From the NCBI GenBank assembly GCA_934045905.1, contig OW203770.1, positions 28,963,259 through 29,027,258 of the forward strand: a stretch of 64,000 bases of DNA, written 5' to 3'. This DNA is from Leuctra nigra. Its lineage: Eukaryota > Arthropoda > Insecta > Plecoptera > Leuctridae. Shown one piece after another: positions 1-10,699 of the stretch (position 1 is its first letter; the number at the start of each line of letters is the position of its first letter). The position numbers and the translations under genes were made by a program. Under the pieces are notes generated by a model, which was not told the DNA's origin, did no database searches, and saw only the letters and a list, made by a program, of their open reading frames with translations.

Positions 1-639
1 TTTTTTTTAAATACATACATATTCCCTATTTTCTCTTATGTCGCTATAGCTGTCTCTTCTTTATACATATCTGTCTCTCTCCCACTTATGTTATTGGGCA
101 TGTAAAGAGTGTTTGTACCAGAGATTTTTAGCGGCGACGTTTATTATTAGAAGTGGGACATTAGATATTTTCAAAGTTTCCACGTAAAATTATTGACATG
201 AAGTGAAACATCTTTTTGTTTTTATTATCGTTGGCGCTGATTAAAAAAGCACCCCACCAATGGACTGCCACCTTGACGTGGTGGTGGGGCTTAAGGGGCC
301 GCCTCACATTACAGGCTGGTCCCAACTAAGTGCAGTCCAGGGTCGACCTAGTCCCATGCCCTCCCCTCGGGCCGGCCTCCCCCCTCGAGATGGTGATCCC
401 CCTGAATTCGAGTCCCACCGGCCCGAAGACTGTCACAAACCTTAAAAGCTTTTTTTTTTTAAAAAAAAGCTAAAAAAAAGACTTTTTAAAAAAAAAAAAC
501 TTTTAAGGTTTGTGAGAGTCGAACGACTGGTGTTATTTATTAATCAATAGCCAAACCTAAGAACTGAATTCATTAATTAACAAAATGGCCTCGCTGTCGA
601 CGCGCCGTTAAACAACATTAATCCAAATCACCCGCGGTG
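1..639. other. Left edge, probable receptor intron with GC-rich repeat remnant
   Basis: No exon is recognised here. Positions 242-432 are strikingly GC-rich for this window, and the stretch CCACCTTGACGTGGTGG near 268-286 can form a small hairpin. This resembles the 5' part of some retroelement, but I cannot name it. The last bases before 640 read as an intron end, because GTGTCTTGACAG precedes the first exon copy of array 1. The short open frame at 260-445 has no family signature. Confidence 0.4.
434..514. repeat. Hairpin with A/T-rich loop
   Basis: CACAAACCTTAAAAG at 434-448 is matched by its exact reverse complement at 500-514. The intervening 51 bases are almost pure runs of T and A. It is probably a very short foldback element or a template-switch product. 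Confidence 0.7.
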
Positions 640-2587
640 TCTTGACAGGATCTACAGCAAGGTCCAGCAGCTCTACGGACCTTCATTGGCGTTCCAACTT
701 CTTCTCATCCTCATCTGTCTTGACAGGGTCTACAGCAAGGTCCAGCAGCTCTACGGACCTTCATTGGCGTTCCAACTTCTTCTCATCCTCATCTGTCTTG
801 ACAGGATCTACAGCAAGGTCCAGCAGCTCTACGGACCTTCATTGGCGTTCCAACTTCTTCTCATCCTCATCTGTCTTGACAGGGTCTACAGCAAGGTCCA
901 GCAGCTCTACGGACCTTCATTGGCGTTCCAACTTCTTCTCATCCTCATCTGTCTTGACAGGATCTACAGCAAGGTCCAGCAGCTCTACGGACCTTCATTG
1001 GCGTTCCAACTTCTTCTCATCCTCATCTGTCTTGACAGGATCTACAGCAAGGTCCAGCAGCTCTACGGACCTTCATTGGCGTTCCAACTTCTTCTCATCC
1101 TCATCTGTCTTCACAGGATCTACATCAAGGTCCAGCAGCTCTACGGACCTTCATTGGCGTTCCAACTTCTTCTCATCCTCATCTGTCTTGACAGGATCTA
1201 CAGCAAGGTCCAGCAGCTCTGCGGACCTTCATTGGCGTTCTAACTTCTTCTCATCCTCATCTGTCTTGACAGGGTCTACAGCAAGGTCCAGCAGCTCTAC
1301 GGACCTTCATTGGCGTTCCAACTTCTTCTCATCTTCATCTGTCTTGACAGGGTCTACAGCAAGGTCCAGCAGCTCTACGGACCTTCATTGGCGTTCCAAC
1401 TTCTTCTCATCCTCATCTGTCTTGACAGGATCTACAGCAAGGTCCAGCAGCTCTACGGACCTTCATTGGCGTTCCAACTTCTTCTCATCCTCATCTGTCT
1501 TGACAGGATCTACAGCAAGGTCCAGCAGCTCTACGGACCTTCATTGGCGTTCCAACTTCTTCTCATCCTCATCTGTCTTCACAGGATCTACAGCAAGGTC
1601 CAGCAGCTCTACGGACCTTAATTGGCGTTCCAACATCTTCTCATCCTCATCTGTCTTGACAGGGTCTACAGCAAGGTCCAGCAGCTCTACGGACCTTCAT
1701 TGGCGTTCCAACTTCTTCTCATCCTCATCTGTCTTGACAGGATCTACAGCAAGGTCCAGCAGCTCTACGGACCTTCATTGGCGTTCCAACTTCTTCTCAT
1801 CCTCATTTGTCTTGACAGGATCTACAGCAAGGTCCAGCAGCTCTACGGACCTTCATTGGCGTTCCAACTTCTTCTCATCCTCATCTGTCTTGACAGGATC
1901 TACAGCAAGGTCCAGCAGCTCTACGGACCTTCATTGGCGTTCCAACTTCTTCTCATCCTCATCTGTCTTGACAGGATCTACAGCAAGGTCCAGCAGCTCT
2001 ACGGACCTTCATTGGCGTTCCAACTTCTTCTCATCCTCATCTGTCTTGACAGGATCTACAGCAAGGTCCAGCAGCTCTACGGACCTTCATTGGCGTTCCA
2101 ACTTCTTCTCATCCTCATCTGTCTTGACAGGATCTACAGCAAGGTCCAGCAGCTCTACGGACCTTCATTGGCGTTCCAACTTCTTCTCATCCTCATCTGT
2201 CTTGACAGGGTCTACAGCAAGGTCCAGCAGCTCTACGGACCTTCATTGGCGTTCCAACTTCTTCTCATCCTCATCTGTCTTGACAGGGTCTACAGCAAGG
2301 TCCAGCAACTCTACGGACCTTCATTGGCGTTCCAACTTCTTCTCATCCTCATCTGTCTTGACAGGATCTACAGCAAGGTCCAGCAGCTCTACGGACCTTC
2401 ATTGGCGTTCCAACTTCTTCTCATCCTCATCTGTCTTGACAGGATCTACAGCAAGGTCCAGCAGCTCTACGGACCTTCATTGGCGTTCCAACTTCTTCTC
2501 ATCCTCATCTGTCTTCACAGGATCTACAGCAAGGTCCAGCAGCTCTACGGACCTTCATTGGCGTTCCAACTTCTTCTCATCCTCATC
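640..2587 (+). repeat. Minisatellite array 1a: 78-bp unit built on an odorant-receptor exon and its acceptor site
   Basis: About 25 units of 78 bp with very few substitutions. Each unit holds the intron end TCTTGACAG followed by the first 68 or so bases of the receptor exon that survives intact at 5563-5662. The frame that matches the receptor reads IYSKVQQLYGPSLAFQLL and onwards. The unit is 26 codons, so this frame and one other stay open across the array. I do not regard those long open frames as genes. The array is cut by a LINE at 2588 and resumes at 5237. Confidence 0.92.
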
Positions 2588-5236
2588 AAGTTTTTGCTTA
2601 AACTTGATGAGCTATTGGAACACTATGGACCTAATGATAGTGTTATCATTGCAGGGGATCTAAATTTTCCGCAAATAAATTGGAATCAGTCTTTTGCGAT
2701 TGGAGTCACTAAGCAAAGTGTAGCATCAAAATAATGAATCATGGTTTTGAGTTAGCTGTAAAAGAAGGAACGAGAGATACAGGTAACAATCAATGTAATC
2801 TTCTTGATGTGGTATTAGTTAAACCGGAAAATAGTACAATCAAATGCACTGTAGCTGATGGAATTAGTGACCACAAGATAGTTGTTGTTGACTTTCGAAT
2901 TGATGGTATAGAAGGGTGTAGAGATAAGATACGCGAGAAAAAGGAATTGTGGAATCTTAAAGCTGCTGATAAACTTGCATTTAGAGGTGAGTTATATGAT
3001 CAATTCGAAGGATGGGTTAATAGCAGACAAAGCACTGTGGACGAGTGGAATGGATTTAGGGATATTATGACTAATGCAATGCTGAAACATATTCCTAAAA
3101 GGACTGTTATTAAAAATGGAGATCCATCATATTACAACAAGAAAATTAGATCATTGAAGAGAAAGATTAGATTCCAGCGTAGAAATAGTTTTGGGAAGGT
3201 GGGGAAAGAAAGATTATTAGAGGCTAGAAGAGAACTTAATTCTGAGAAAATTAAAGCAAAGAATAAGTTTATGGCCGGAATGTTTAAAGAGGGTGATGAA
3301 GCAGGGGGCTGGAGACGCTTGTATCAGCACATTAAATCCACAAAGAACGGAGGAACTAGCATACCCATTTTAATTGATAATGAGGGACATCAGTATGAAC
3401 TTGATAAGGATAAAGCTCAACAATTAAATAACTATTATGCTGAGGTATTTAAAAGAAATTCAAGCAAGAGTCACCTTAGTATTTTGAGTAAAGAAAGAGG
3501 TCCCTCACCACTGACTTGTAGTCCTGGGGTGGTATATGATGTGATAATGAAACTAGCAAATGGAAAGTCTCCTGGTGAAGATGGATACACTAGTGAGTTG
3601 CTTAAGCTTGGGGGATATTCCCTATCCATGTATCTCAATGTCATATTTCAGGACATCATAGAGGGGGGTAAAATACCACAGGATTGGAAAGTAGGAATAG
3701 TTATTCCAATCTATAAGGGTGGAGAGAAGGATAATGTAGCAAACTATCGACCAATCAGTTTGACCTCCATAATATCGAAGGTTTTTGAAAGGGTTATTGT
3801 TAACTACTTGCGAGGACTAGTTGAAGAGGAAGGTTGGTTTCTGAAGGAGCAACATGGCTTTCGACAGGGACTATCATGTGAAACGCAACTCACAGGACTG
3901 GCTCAAGATCTGGCAGAGGCGATAGATAGTGGGCTAGAAGTTGATGCCATATTCTTGGACATACAGAAAGCATTTGATACAGTTCCCCATGATGCACTCA
4001 TTGTTAAATTGAATGCCTTGATTCAAGACAAAGCTGTTGTTAGTGTTGTGCAGGATTTTCTAACTGACAGAACTCAGAAGGTTAGAGTTGCTAATTGCTT
4101 GTCCGATAAAACAATTGTAATGTCTGGTGTTCCACAAGGTAGTGTTCTTGGCCCGTTTCTATTTATTATATATATAAATAACATTGCTGAGCATGTATCT
4201 TCAGCTTGTATTCGATTGTTTGCTGATGATTGCATAGTCTATAAAGTCATTAATGGAGAGGGTGATGTTGAAAGTGTGCAGGATGACCTTGATTATATAA
4301 TAACTTGGATGAATATAAACAAAATGTCGTTGAATGTCAAAAAATGTCAAGTTGTTCAATTTTCGAAAACTCTTAAAAATCGGCACACAGATTATCATAT
4401 TGGGTCAGAGGTTTTAACCGTTGCCAATGGATATAAATATCTAGGAGTTTGGTTTGATAGAAGGCTGGACTGGAAGGTGCAGGTTGACAGAGTTTCATTG
4501 AAAGCATTAAAGAACATGAACTTTGTAATGCGAAATTTAGAAGGAGTAAACACAAATGTAAAAATTCAAGCATACAAAACATTAATAAGGCCAATTTTGG
4601 AATATGGTGGTGCCATTTGGGACCCTTATAAAATTAACGACATTTACAAGATTGAGAAAATTCAGAGAATTGCTGCAAGAAAGGTAACAAATAATATGAA
4701 AAGGTTTATTACATTCAGAAACGATCATGGAATTGTTGTAAAGGAAAGAATTAGCCCTACAGCTTTGTTGGAATCTTTGGAATGGGAAAGTTTGGAAGAA
4801 AGGAGAAAATTGACAAGGTTAGGTAATATGTTCAGAATTCGACAAGGCATTGGTGGATGGAATGAATTGCGAGATTGGTTGGTGGATATTGAGAGAGAGG
4901 GACGGAGGACACATACTGGCATGTTAAAGGAATGTTTTTCAAAAACAGATATAGGGAGGTATTCCTTTCTTCACAGAACGGTCCGAGATTGGAATGGTTT
5001 GGATAAGAATGTGTTGTTGGAGCTGGTTTTGGAAGATTGCACTGTGAAGAGGTTTAAGGAATTGATAAGGGATGGATGTTGATGTTTTATAGTTTGTATT
5101 TAATTTTGTTCCCTTGTAATTTTGTTCTCTTAGTATTATTATAACGTTATTGTGAATTTGAAGTTTATGGTTTGTGATTGTTTTCCTTGCCACATAAAAT
5201 GTACAATTTTTATTGCAAGATGTTTTGAATAAATAA
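2588..5236 (+). mobile_element. 5'-truncated non-LTR retrotransposon inserted in array 1
   Basis: The 78-bp array stops inside a unit at 2587 and continues in register at 5237, so this segment is an insertion. It starts within the endonuclease domain (the GDLNFPQINW motif is encoded near 2655-2685), contains a complete reverse transcriptase frame, and ends in an AATAAATAAA tail. The visible target duplication is very short (ATC at most). The order of domains and the FADD active site fit the CR1/Jockey group. I cannot fix the clade by eye. Confidence 0.93.
2734..5082 (+). CDS. LINE ORF2 fragment: endonuclease C-terminus plus reverse transcriptase
   Basis: The 782-residue open frame encodes the pol protein of the inserted LINE. 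Residues near 47-53 (SDHKIVVVDF) are the end of an apurinic-like endonuclease. The reverse transcriptase follows, with YRPISLTS, the catalytic-block FLDIQKAFDTVPH, GVPQGSVLGP and the active site LFADDC. A thumb-like region with YLGVWFDRRLDWK comes next, then a C-terminal tail. The endonuclease part upstream (2588-2733) lies in another frame, so one frameshift separates the two. The 5' half of the endonuclease and any ORF1 are missing. The reverse transcriptase itself is uninterrupted, which suggests a recent insertion. The ATG at 2734 is simply the first methionine after the frameshift, not a natural start. Confidence 0.93.
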   Translation: MNHGFELAVKEGTRDTGNNQCNLLDVVLVKPENSTIKCTVADGISDHKIVVVDFRIDGIEGCRDKIREKKELWNLKAADKLAFRGELYDQFEGWVNSRQSTVDEWNGFRDIMTNAMLKHIPKRTVIKNGDPSYYNKKIRSLKRKIRFQRRNSFGKVGKERLLEARRELNSEKIKAKNKFMAGMFKEGDEAGGWRRLYQHIKSTKNGGTSIPILIDNEGHQYELDKDKAQQLNNYYAEVFKRNSSKSHLSILSKERGPSPLTCSPGVVYDVIMKLANGKSPGEDGYTSELLKLGGYSLSMYLNVIFQDIIEGGKIPQDWKVGIVIPIYKGGEKDNVANYRPISLTSIISKVFERVIVNYLRGLVEEEGWFLKEQHGFRQGLSCETQLTGLAQDLAEAIDSGLEVDAIFLDIQKAFDTVPHDALIVKLNALIQDKAVVSVVQDFLTDRTQKVRVANCLSDKTIVMSGVPQGSVLGPFLFIIYINNIAEHVSSACIRLFADDCIVYKVINGEGDVESVQDDLDYIITWMNINKMSLNVKKCQVVQFSKTLKNRHTDYHIGSEVLTVANGYKYLGVWFDRRLDWKVQVDRVSLKALKNMNFVMRNLEGVNTNVKIQAYKTLIRPILEYGGAIWDPYKINDIYKIEKIQRIAARKVTNNMKRFITFRNDHGIVVKERISPTALLESLEWESLEERRKLTRLGNMFRIRQGIGGWNELRDWLVDIEREGRRTHTGMLKECFSKTDIGRYSFLHRTVRDWNGLDKNVLLELVLEDCTVKRFKELIRDGC

Positions 5237-5632
5237 ATCTGTCTTGACAGGATCTACAGCAAGGTCCAGCAGCTCTACGGACCTTCATTGGCGTTCCAAC
5301 TTCTTCTCATCCTCATCTGTCTTGACAGGGTCTACAGCAAGGTCCAGCAGCTCTACGGACCTTCATTGGCGTTCCAACTTCTTCTCATCCTCATCTGTCT
5401 TGACAGGATCTACAGCAAGGTCCACCAGCTCTACGGACCTTCATTGGCGTTCCAACTTCTTCTCATCCTCATCTGTCTTGACAGGATCTACAGCAAGGTC
5501 CAGCAGCTCTACGGACCTTCATTGGCGTTCCAACTTCTTCTCATCCTCATCTGTCTTGACAGGATCTACAGCAAGGTCCAGCAGCTCTACGGACCTTCAT
5601 TGGCGTTCCAACTTCTTCTCATCCTCATCTGT
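5237..5632 (+). repeat. Minisatellite array 1b: five 78-bp units downstream of the LINE
   Basis: This is the continuation of array 1 after the LINE. The last unit runs without a break into the remainder of the receptor exon (GTGGCTTCGGC at about 5631), which marks it as the ancestral copy. In the unit junctions the pyrimidine-rich exon text CTTCTTCTCATCCTCATCTG sits directly before TCTTGACAG. Each internal unit therefore has a longer pyrimidine tract than the ancestral acceptor at 640. Confidence 0.92.
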
Positions 5633-5662
5633 GGCTTCGGCATGCTTTACGTCAGCACTATC
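5563..5662 (+). CDS. Odorant receptor exon (third from last from the stop-containing exon), transmembrane segment
   Basis: This exon follows the acceptor TCTTGACAG and ends at the donor ATC|GTAAGA. Its acceptor phase is 2 and its donor phase is 0. It encodes about 33 residues, YGPSLAFQLLLILICGFG within them, a hydrophobic segment like the fifth helix of insect odorant receptors (7tm_6 family). These proteins are odour-gated cation channels that work with the Orco co-receptor in the dendrite membrane of olfactory neurons. The donor phase matches the next exon at 7587. The first 68 bases of this exon have been amplified into the 78-bp array, so up to 30 copies of its acceptor lie upstream. Exons for the N-terminal half were not found and should lie left of the window. 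Confidence 0.82.
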
Positions 5663-5683
5663 GTAAGACTCTGCCAGTCGTGT

Positions 5684-5814
5684 AGTCATGGAAATATATT
5701 CGGTAAACGCTCCTTACCCCTTTCCATACATTTACGTTAGTTTAGGATCCTCCAACTCGACCCGTAACGTTGACAAAGTTGTTTGGAGCGTTTACCGAAT
5801 ATATTTCCATGACT
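5684..5814. mobile_element. 131-bp hairpin MITE in the receptor intron
   Basis: AGTCATGGAAATATATTCGG at 5684 is repeated in reverse complement at the right end. The arms agree over about 30 bp (to ACGCTCC), with a loop of about 70 bp. It lies 21 bases after the splice donor at 5663. No clear target duplication is visible. Confidence 0.8.
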
Positions 5815-6754
5815 GAACATCATTATTTCATTCATATAAGAACATCTTTCATACAGAATTCACTACTGTAACTGAACAGTTAGAATATTAATTATTTATT
5901 AAGTCTGCTGGTTTCATTATGACGACACAGAGTATTGTCAACTGCTTTGTCAATATTATTAGGGTCAGTCCCTGACAGAAGTAAACATTAATTATTCTTG
6001 GGGAATTCTTCAATCATATTTGTACACTTAAACTAATAGAAATTGGTACTCTAAAAGAAAAGAATGGATGATGGTAAGGTTCCTTGACAATCAAAACTTG
6101 TTATTATCAATGAAATAAGAGCTCGCCTAGGTACTACAGGTAGATGATGCGTTAACACAGCCTTCATGGGACGATGCTATTAAACCTTAATCAGCCAATA
6201 TTTTTCTTTTGGAGTACCGATTTTTCTCGGTTTGAGTTACCTACGTGTGACACAATTCATTGTGTAAGAGAATATCTCAATACATACTATAAAAAGAGAT
6301 TGGTTATCGTTGCCCTCATTAGAGTTGCCTTAAAAAACTTAGAGACATACACATTAAAGTATTTGGTAATTGACATTTGGTTGTCTCAACTCTGATGTTT
6401 GGTTGACATCATTTTGTCAGGCTTGTATTTACCTTCAATTCGGAATTGTTATACCTCTGGATCGGATTTTTTGCACTATTAATACCAAGGTTAAAAGCAT
6501 TAAGGTTATGACTTAGGTTAACACGATTTGGTAATTGATATCAGAAAAAAATAATAAACTCGTTTTCACTTCTAATGAACCATTATAATCACATTAAAGC
6601 AACGGATTTATATTGCTAATTTATTTTTATTATTTTGTTATTATTTATTTATTTGTTGCAAATGTAATATACAGAGAAATTCCCCAGTCCCACAAAACCA
6701 AACATGTGGCTTGTCTGTATAAATATTATATAAATATGGATTGTATAAATATTA
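5815..6754. other. Receptor intron, no recognised feature
   Basis: AT-rich sequence inside the odorant-receptor intron (5663-7586). I see no exon, array or terminal repeat in it. Confidence 0.5.
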
Positions 6755-7362
6755 CTAGGAAAACGCTCAGTGACACGCGTTGATGAGCGAGCACGGGGTA
6801 TGTGCAAATTATCGAACCGGAAATGCGTACATAACGCACAGAAAACATATACATCCATATTGAATTGAAATATGATATCAACATAAAAGTATGCTTTTCA
6901 TCGAAACTTGAAAATAGCATCTAAGCTCCCTGGTTCATAAAGCAAATCAGAATCAATTCAATTGGCACTGGAAAACATTCATTTCATACTTCATTACTGA
7001 CAGATATTAAACATTTCAATACGTTCATACGTTCTTAACTGATTGGGATGAAATTTTGTAAAATAAGAGACAATGTTGGTCTTAATGATCATGCAAAATA
7101 TGAGTTTGATCAGAATTATCGAAAACCGTTTTCATTTTTCAGCGTATCAGAAGATATTTATTTAAATTTTAACCAATGAATGGACTTAAAAAAAATTGGG
7201 GTCTGCAAACAGAGAAGGTTAGTTTTACATGTGTGCAAAATTTCAGCTCGATCAACGAAAAACTCTGACCTGTATACAGTCAAAAATGTCAAAAAAGTTT
7301 TCCCAAAAAAAAAGGGCCGTGGCCAAAAGAGCTTAAAGGAGACCCTCGCTTCGCTCGCTCAA
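6755..7362 (-). mobile_element. Helitron-like element, family 1 (608 bp)
   Basis: On the minus strand it starts TTGAGCGAGCGAAGCG and ends GCGTTTTCCTAG followed by T. The subterminal text CGCTCATCAACGCGTG can pair with the GAGCG motif just before the end. No coding capacity is present. The same ends recur across the window. It sits in the odorant-receptor intron. Confidence 0.75.
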
Positions 7363-7586
7363 TAACGTAGTAAAATATAATTTAAATGTATCATAATATT
7401 TATCTACGCACGTAGATGCCCAAGTGGACACAATCTATGTACTTAATTTAAATAAGGAGCTTGATAAGGGATTTAAAATGTGTGCAACACGTAATCGAGG
7501 GAATATTCTTGACACCAGTAGAGGACAGTAGGTCGAGTATGCGGTGGTTCTTGTTCTTCTGGTACCGTGTTGATGTGTTGTTGCAG

Positions 7587-7691
7587 CACCACACTGTGGA
7601 CAACTTGGTGGTGTCCGCGGCTATCATCATAAACATGGTCATCTTCGGGGAGTTCATCTTCTGTTGGTTCGCGGACCAGTTAACTGAAGAG
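7587..7691 (+). CDS. Odorant receptor exon, sixth-helix region
   Basis: Begins after the acceptor GTTGTTGCAG and ends at the donor GAAGAG|GTAATT, phase 0 on both sides. The 35 residues include FGEFIFCWFADQLTEE. This is the conserved 7tm_6 signature around the sixth helix and the following loop (typically YCWFG..LTEES in insect receptors). The open frame continues upstream of the acceptor, but that text does not fit the family. The phase match with the exon ending at 5662 supports the chosen acceptor. It joins in frame to the exon at 8277. Confidence 0.88.
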
Positions 7692-8276
7692 GTAATTCAC
7701 CACTTGCTGTTGTGTCAATAGCGTCACCTTCCTTTCAAGGTCACAAGTTAATTAACTTATAGAACTGAACACCATGACCATTTAGATCATTAATTTTATA
7801 ATATAACTATTTTCAGAGAGTATTTTTACACTCCATGAAAATAAATATTTTCTGATCTATCGGTGCCTTTAAAATTGAATCTAGTGGATCGAAGCTTGAT
7901 CTTGATGATTTGCTGTTCCTCATTATTTGACACCATTTATCTTAAGCATCTCACACCAAATGTCGCCAGCACCCAAATTGTGAATTGGAAAGGGTAATTT
8001 GAATTCCTGCGTGAGCACGATATCACATACCTAACTGTCCCTTGCGTTGAGCTTGTAAGAATCCTATCTGCCTACGGAATGGGAAGTGGAGTAAAGAGAC
8101 TCACGTTATTACGTACAATAAGGTTTATTGAAGAACGGTGGCTGCTGGTCGACACAATGACGTAGACTGGATATCGGAACAATACATAAGATGCATAAGA
8201 CATAGAAACGAAACTCCACAGATCGGTTGCTGGTGACTGTAATTGACCGTTGTATTTACTCTTCTCCTAATCCCAG

Positions 8277-8429
8277 AGCTCTGGTCTCGGCTTCTCCATG
8301 TACGCCAGTGAGTGGCTGACAGCGAGGGAGGGATTCAAGCGCTCGATGATGATCATGATCGCGCGCAGTGAGAAACCCGTTGTGCTGCGCGGAATGGGGA
8401 TTCCGATGTCCTTGAGGACCTTCAGAGCG
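8277..8429 (+). CDS. Odorant receptor exon, intracellular loop and seventh-helix start
   Basis: Acceptor CCTAATCCCAG, donor GCG|GTAAGT, phase 0 to 0, 51 residues. It encodes SMYASEWLTAREGFKRS, then MMIMIARSEKPVVLRG, then PMSLRTFRA. This follows the family pattern at the C-terminus: a tryptophan after the LTEE motif, a basic stretch, a hydrophobic helix with a positively charged pair, and the segment before the final SYSYF-like helix. Confidence 0.9.
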
Positions 8430-8499
8430 GTAAGTCAATGTCAATCTCTAAATTCTGTGATATTGTTTGAAACTAACTGCATTGCGTTGTGTTTGACAG

Positions 8500-8571
8500 A
8501 TTAGCAAAGTGTCTTATTACCTCCATGCGTATCTCATCAACGCATATCTTGGACAGAAACTCAACGGGTAA
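8500..8571 (+). CDS. Odorant receptor terminal exon
   Basis: Acceptor GTTTGACAG, phase 0, with the stop codon TAA at 8569-8571. It encodes 23 residues, ISKVSYYLHAYLINAYLG and a short tail. The SYYL motif matches the short C-terminal helix (SYSYFTL-like) with which most insect odorant receptors end, though the tail is slightly longer than usual. The four exons in the window give about 143 residues of a protein that is normally 370-420 residues long. Apart from the array at 5563 nothing in these exons is broken. Confidence 0.88.
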   Translation: MSKVSYYLHAYLINAYLGQKLNG

Positions 8572-8777
8572 CAAGAAGAAGACACTGACCGTGAATATGC
8601 TGGCCCTAAACACGGCGAATTTAAACCAGATCATCGCTACATTCAAAGAGCAGTTTTCTGACATAATTTTCTAGCTAACTATAGCTTGAAATTAAAAGAC
8701 GCCTGCCAAAGCTAATAAGAACATGAGGTTAATGTCAAATTTGAGACAAATATAAGAAAACTAAAATATTATTTGCT

Positions 8778-8783
8778 AATAAA
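8778..8783 (+). terminator. Candidate poly(A) signal of the odorant receptor
   Basis: AATAAA lies 206 bases after the receptor stop codon, in an AT-rich 3' region, and is the first such hexamer on this strand. Confidence 0.45.
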
Positions 8784-9711
8784 ATATTTATTTAAAAAAA
8801 TTTAATGAACTTTTGATCTGATGTCTGGTTGTTTCAGGGGGCACGGCAGAGATGTATATATAGATAAACACTAACACTATAGCAGAGGTATTATCACTTC
8901 ACCAATAAGCGTGAAGTCCTTTTGACGTGAGAAGGGTTGCCTGTCGGGGTCAACGCTAGCGCATATATCAGTGGTAAAAATATCAACTTACTACTAAATT
9001 TACCCATTGAGCCGTCGTAACATTTATATGCTATGCACGATCTTCTTTTGTTTTATATCAGCAATTTGCAACTAAACTTTAAAATAAACAATAAAATTAT
9101 TAAATATCGTAAAAAACAGCTATTATGCGTGCCAGCAGGCACATCACGTGTAAACTATGAATTAGCGGTTGAGCTATCGTCAGAGATTGGTCATCAAGTA
9201 GTTCACTCTTCACGCTACAGACGTCGCTCACATCACCGGCGACAGCCAGATTTCCCGAACCACAGGGACAGAAAAGGCTTAACTGCGGTCAATGTTATCG
9301 GTATGGAGTGAGAGAACCGTCTCTACTAGTATGAATGTAGTAATGATGTCCATGCATCTTGGTTTATGTGTCTCATTTATCTCTCGTATTATAATTGTGT
9401 CGTTGTGCGTTGTTTTGGTACATAAAAGTCCAACGGTGAAAATTTTATCGCATTCGCACCATAATCCCCAATGTTCTCCCCAACTTATAGAGTACTAGAG
9501 TGTCACGCCCTCTAGGCACTTCCGGAGGATTTTAAATATCTCTCTTATGGAAAATAGCATGGGGATATAATTTGATTGCTGGTCATTTGTAAACGAAACA
9601 GAGCTAAGAAAGTCCCAATACACCACCATTAACTTCAATCGTTCATATTATATTATTATGTCGACACATCTCTTTAAATATATACCGTAGTTAATCTGTT
9701 CAAGTTATTAA
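8784..9711. other. Intergenic region between two convergent genes
   Basis: No gene, exon pair or clear repeat is seen. Short open frames at 9033-9311 and 9292-9498 lack any recognisable domain. The stretch lies between the 3' ends of the odorant receptor and the cysteine-rich gene. Confidence 0.4.
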
Positions 9712-10100
9712 GAGGCAAACAGAAGCGAACGGGAATCGCACGGTTCGTCAGGGCGTTTTTTTGAAATTTTGTCTTCCCACTTAATAATTTTAAAAAATCA
9801 GATAGTAACGACCCATTAGAGCCTAAAAGACTAAGTAATGCCGCACACTGGAGTTCATTATGACCTCTGGTACGACCTCAAAGTGTTAAATACGATTATT
9901 TCCGATTATTTTATTAAAAATATCGTATTTAACACTTTGAGGTCGCACCTGAGGCCATAATGAACTCCAGTTTGCGGCATTATTTAGTCTATTAGGCTGT
10001 AATGGGTCGTTACTATCTGATTTTTTAAAATTTTTATGTATTTTTTTTCAAAAATACGCTATGACGAACCGTGCGATTTCCGCTCGCTTCCGTTTGCCTC
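9712..10100. mobile_element. 389-bp foldback element flanked by TTAA
   Basis: The left end GAGGCAAACAGAAGCGAACG and the right end form inverted repeats. Homology between the two halves continues almost to the centre, for example TCAGATAGTAACGACCCATT against its complement near 10005-10022. TTAA occurs at 9708-9711 and 10101-10104. TTAA duplications are the hallmark of piggyBac-type insertion. No coding sequence is present. Confidence 0.75.
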
Positions 10101-10104
10101 TTAA

Positions 10105-10260
10105 GAATAGCAATCTATACACTTTGGTATACATAAAGCAAATCAGATTTAATTGTGCAGTGGAAAACAATCAATTCGATACTTCATATCTGACAGTTAT
10201 TAAAACTGTCAATAAGTGCATGTTCTTGACTGATTGGGATGAATTATGAGATAATGACGA
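10105..10260 (-). mobile_element. Fragment of Helitron-like family 1
   Basis: The text ACATAAAGCAAATCAGA and CTGACTGATTGGGATGAA-like blocks match the inside of the family 1 element at 6940-7060. No ends are left. Confidence 0.5.
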
Positions 10261-10296
10261 GGAACTTTCAAGTACTCGAGGGATTTGGGGAATTTT

Positions 10297-10302
10297 ATTT
10301 TA
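10297..10302 (-). terminator. Candidate poly(A) signal of the cysteine-rich gene
   Basis: AATAAA on the minus strand about 190 bases after the stop codon at 10493. This rests on position alone. Confidence 0.3.
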
Positions 10303-10492
10303 GAACGGGACTATTTTTACCTGGTGGTGAAAATAATTTTCATCAGGAATGGATATTGCCGGGAGATTATTTGCATATCCATTAACAACATTGGCTATAC
10401 TTCATATGAATAGTGTAATGTCCAGATATTCACGATTAAAATTGCAAACAAAGCCACTCGTGTGCTGTGTGAATGAAGCTTCATGGCTGATG

Positions 10493-10680
10493 TTATCCTC
10501 CCGCCACGCCGCTCATGAGAGCCGCCAGAGCCGCGCTGCAGTCGTCTAGTTGACCGCACTCCACACTGGGTCCCACCATGCAGCCGCATATCACGCACGC
10601 TGTGGAGGCCACGGTAGAGACCAATCCGTCGCCGAACTTCACCTTCTTCTTGCCGTGAGTGCAGACAGTGCTGGAGACAG
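10493..10680 (-). CDS. Cysteine-rich secreted protein, exon 7 (terminal)
   Basis: Acceptor GTGTGTTTCCCTGCAG, phase 1, stop TAA at 10493-10495. It encodes about 62 residues: STVCTHGKKKVKFGDGLV, then TACVICGCMVGPSVECG, then QLDDC, ending VAGG. The CVICGC pair followed by a spaced cysteine is typical of von Willebrand type C-like modules. I do not recognise the whole protein. The frame is also open upstream of the acceptor, but only this acceptor restores the phase left by exon 6. An alternative acceptor at ACGCGAATAG would need phase 2. Confidence 0.75.
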
Positions 10681-10699
10681 CTGCAGGGAAACACACCGG

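Noticed and set aside
642..2663. A 673-codon open frame of serine-rich repeats
   Set aside because: It is the off-frame reading of the 78-bp array. A different frame matches the receptor exon, and the array contains splice acceptors.
5663..5814. Continuation of the receptor frame to 5740
   Set aside because: A good donor GTAAGA follows the transmembrane segment, and the downstream text is a MITE hairpin.
7461..7586. Upstream extension of the receptor exon before 7587
   Set aside because: The frame is open, but the residues do not fit the family. The acceptor at 7586 restores both phase and the receptor pattern.
9033..9498. Two open frames between the convergent genes
   Set aside because: No domain, codon pattern or splice context supports them.
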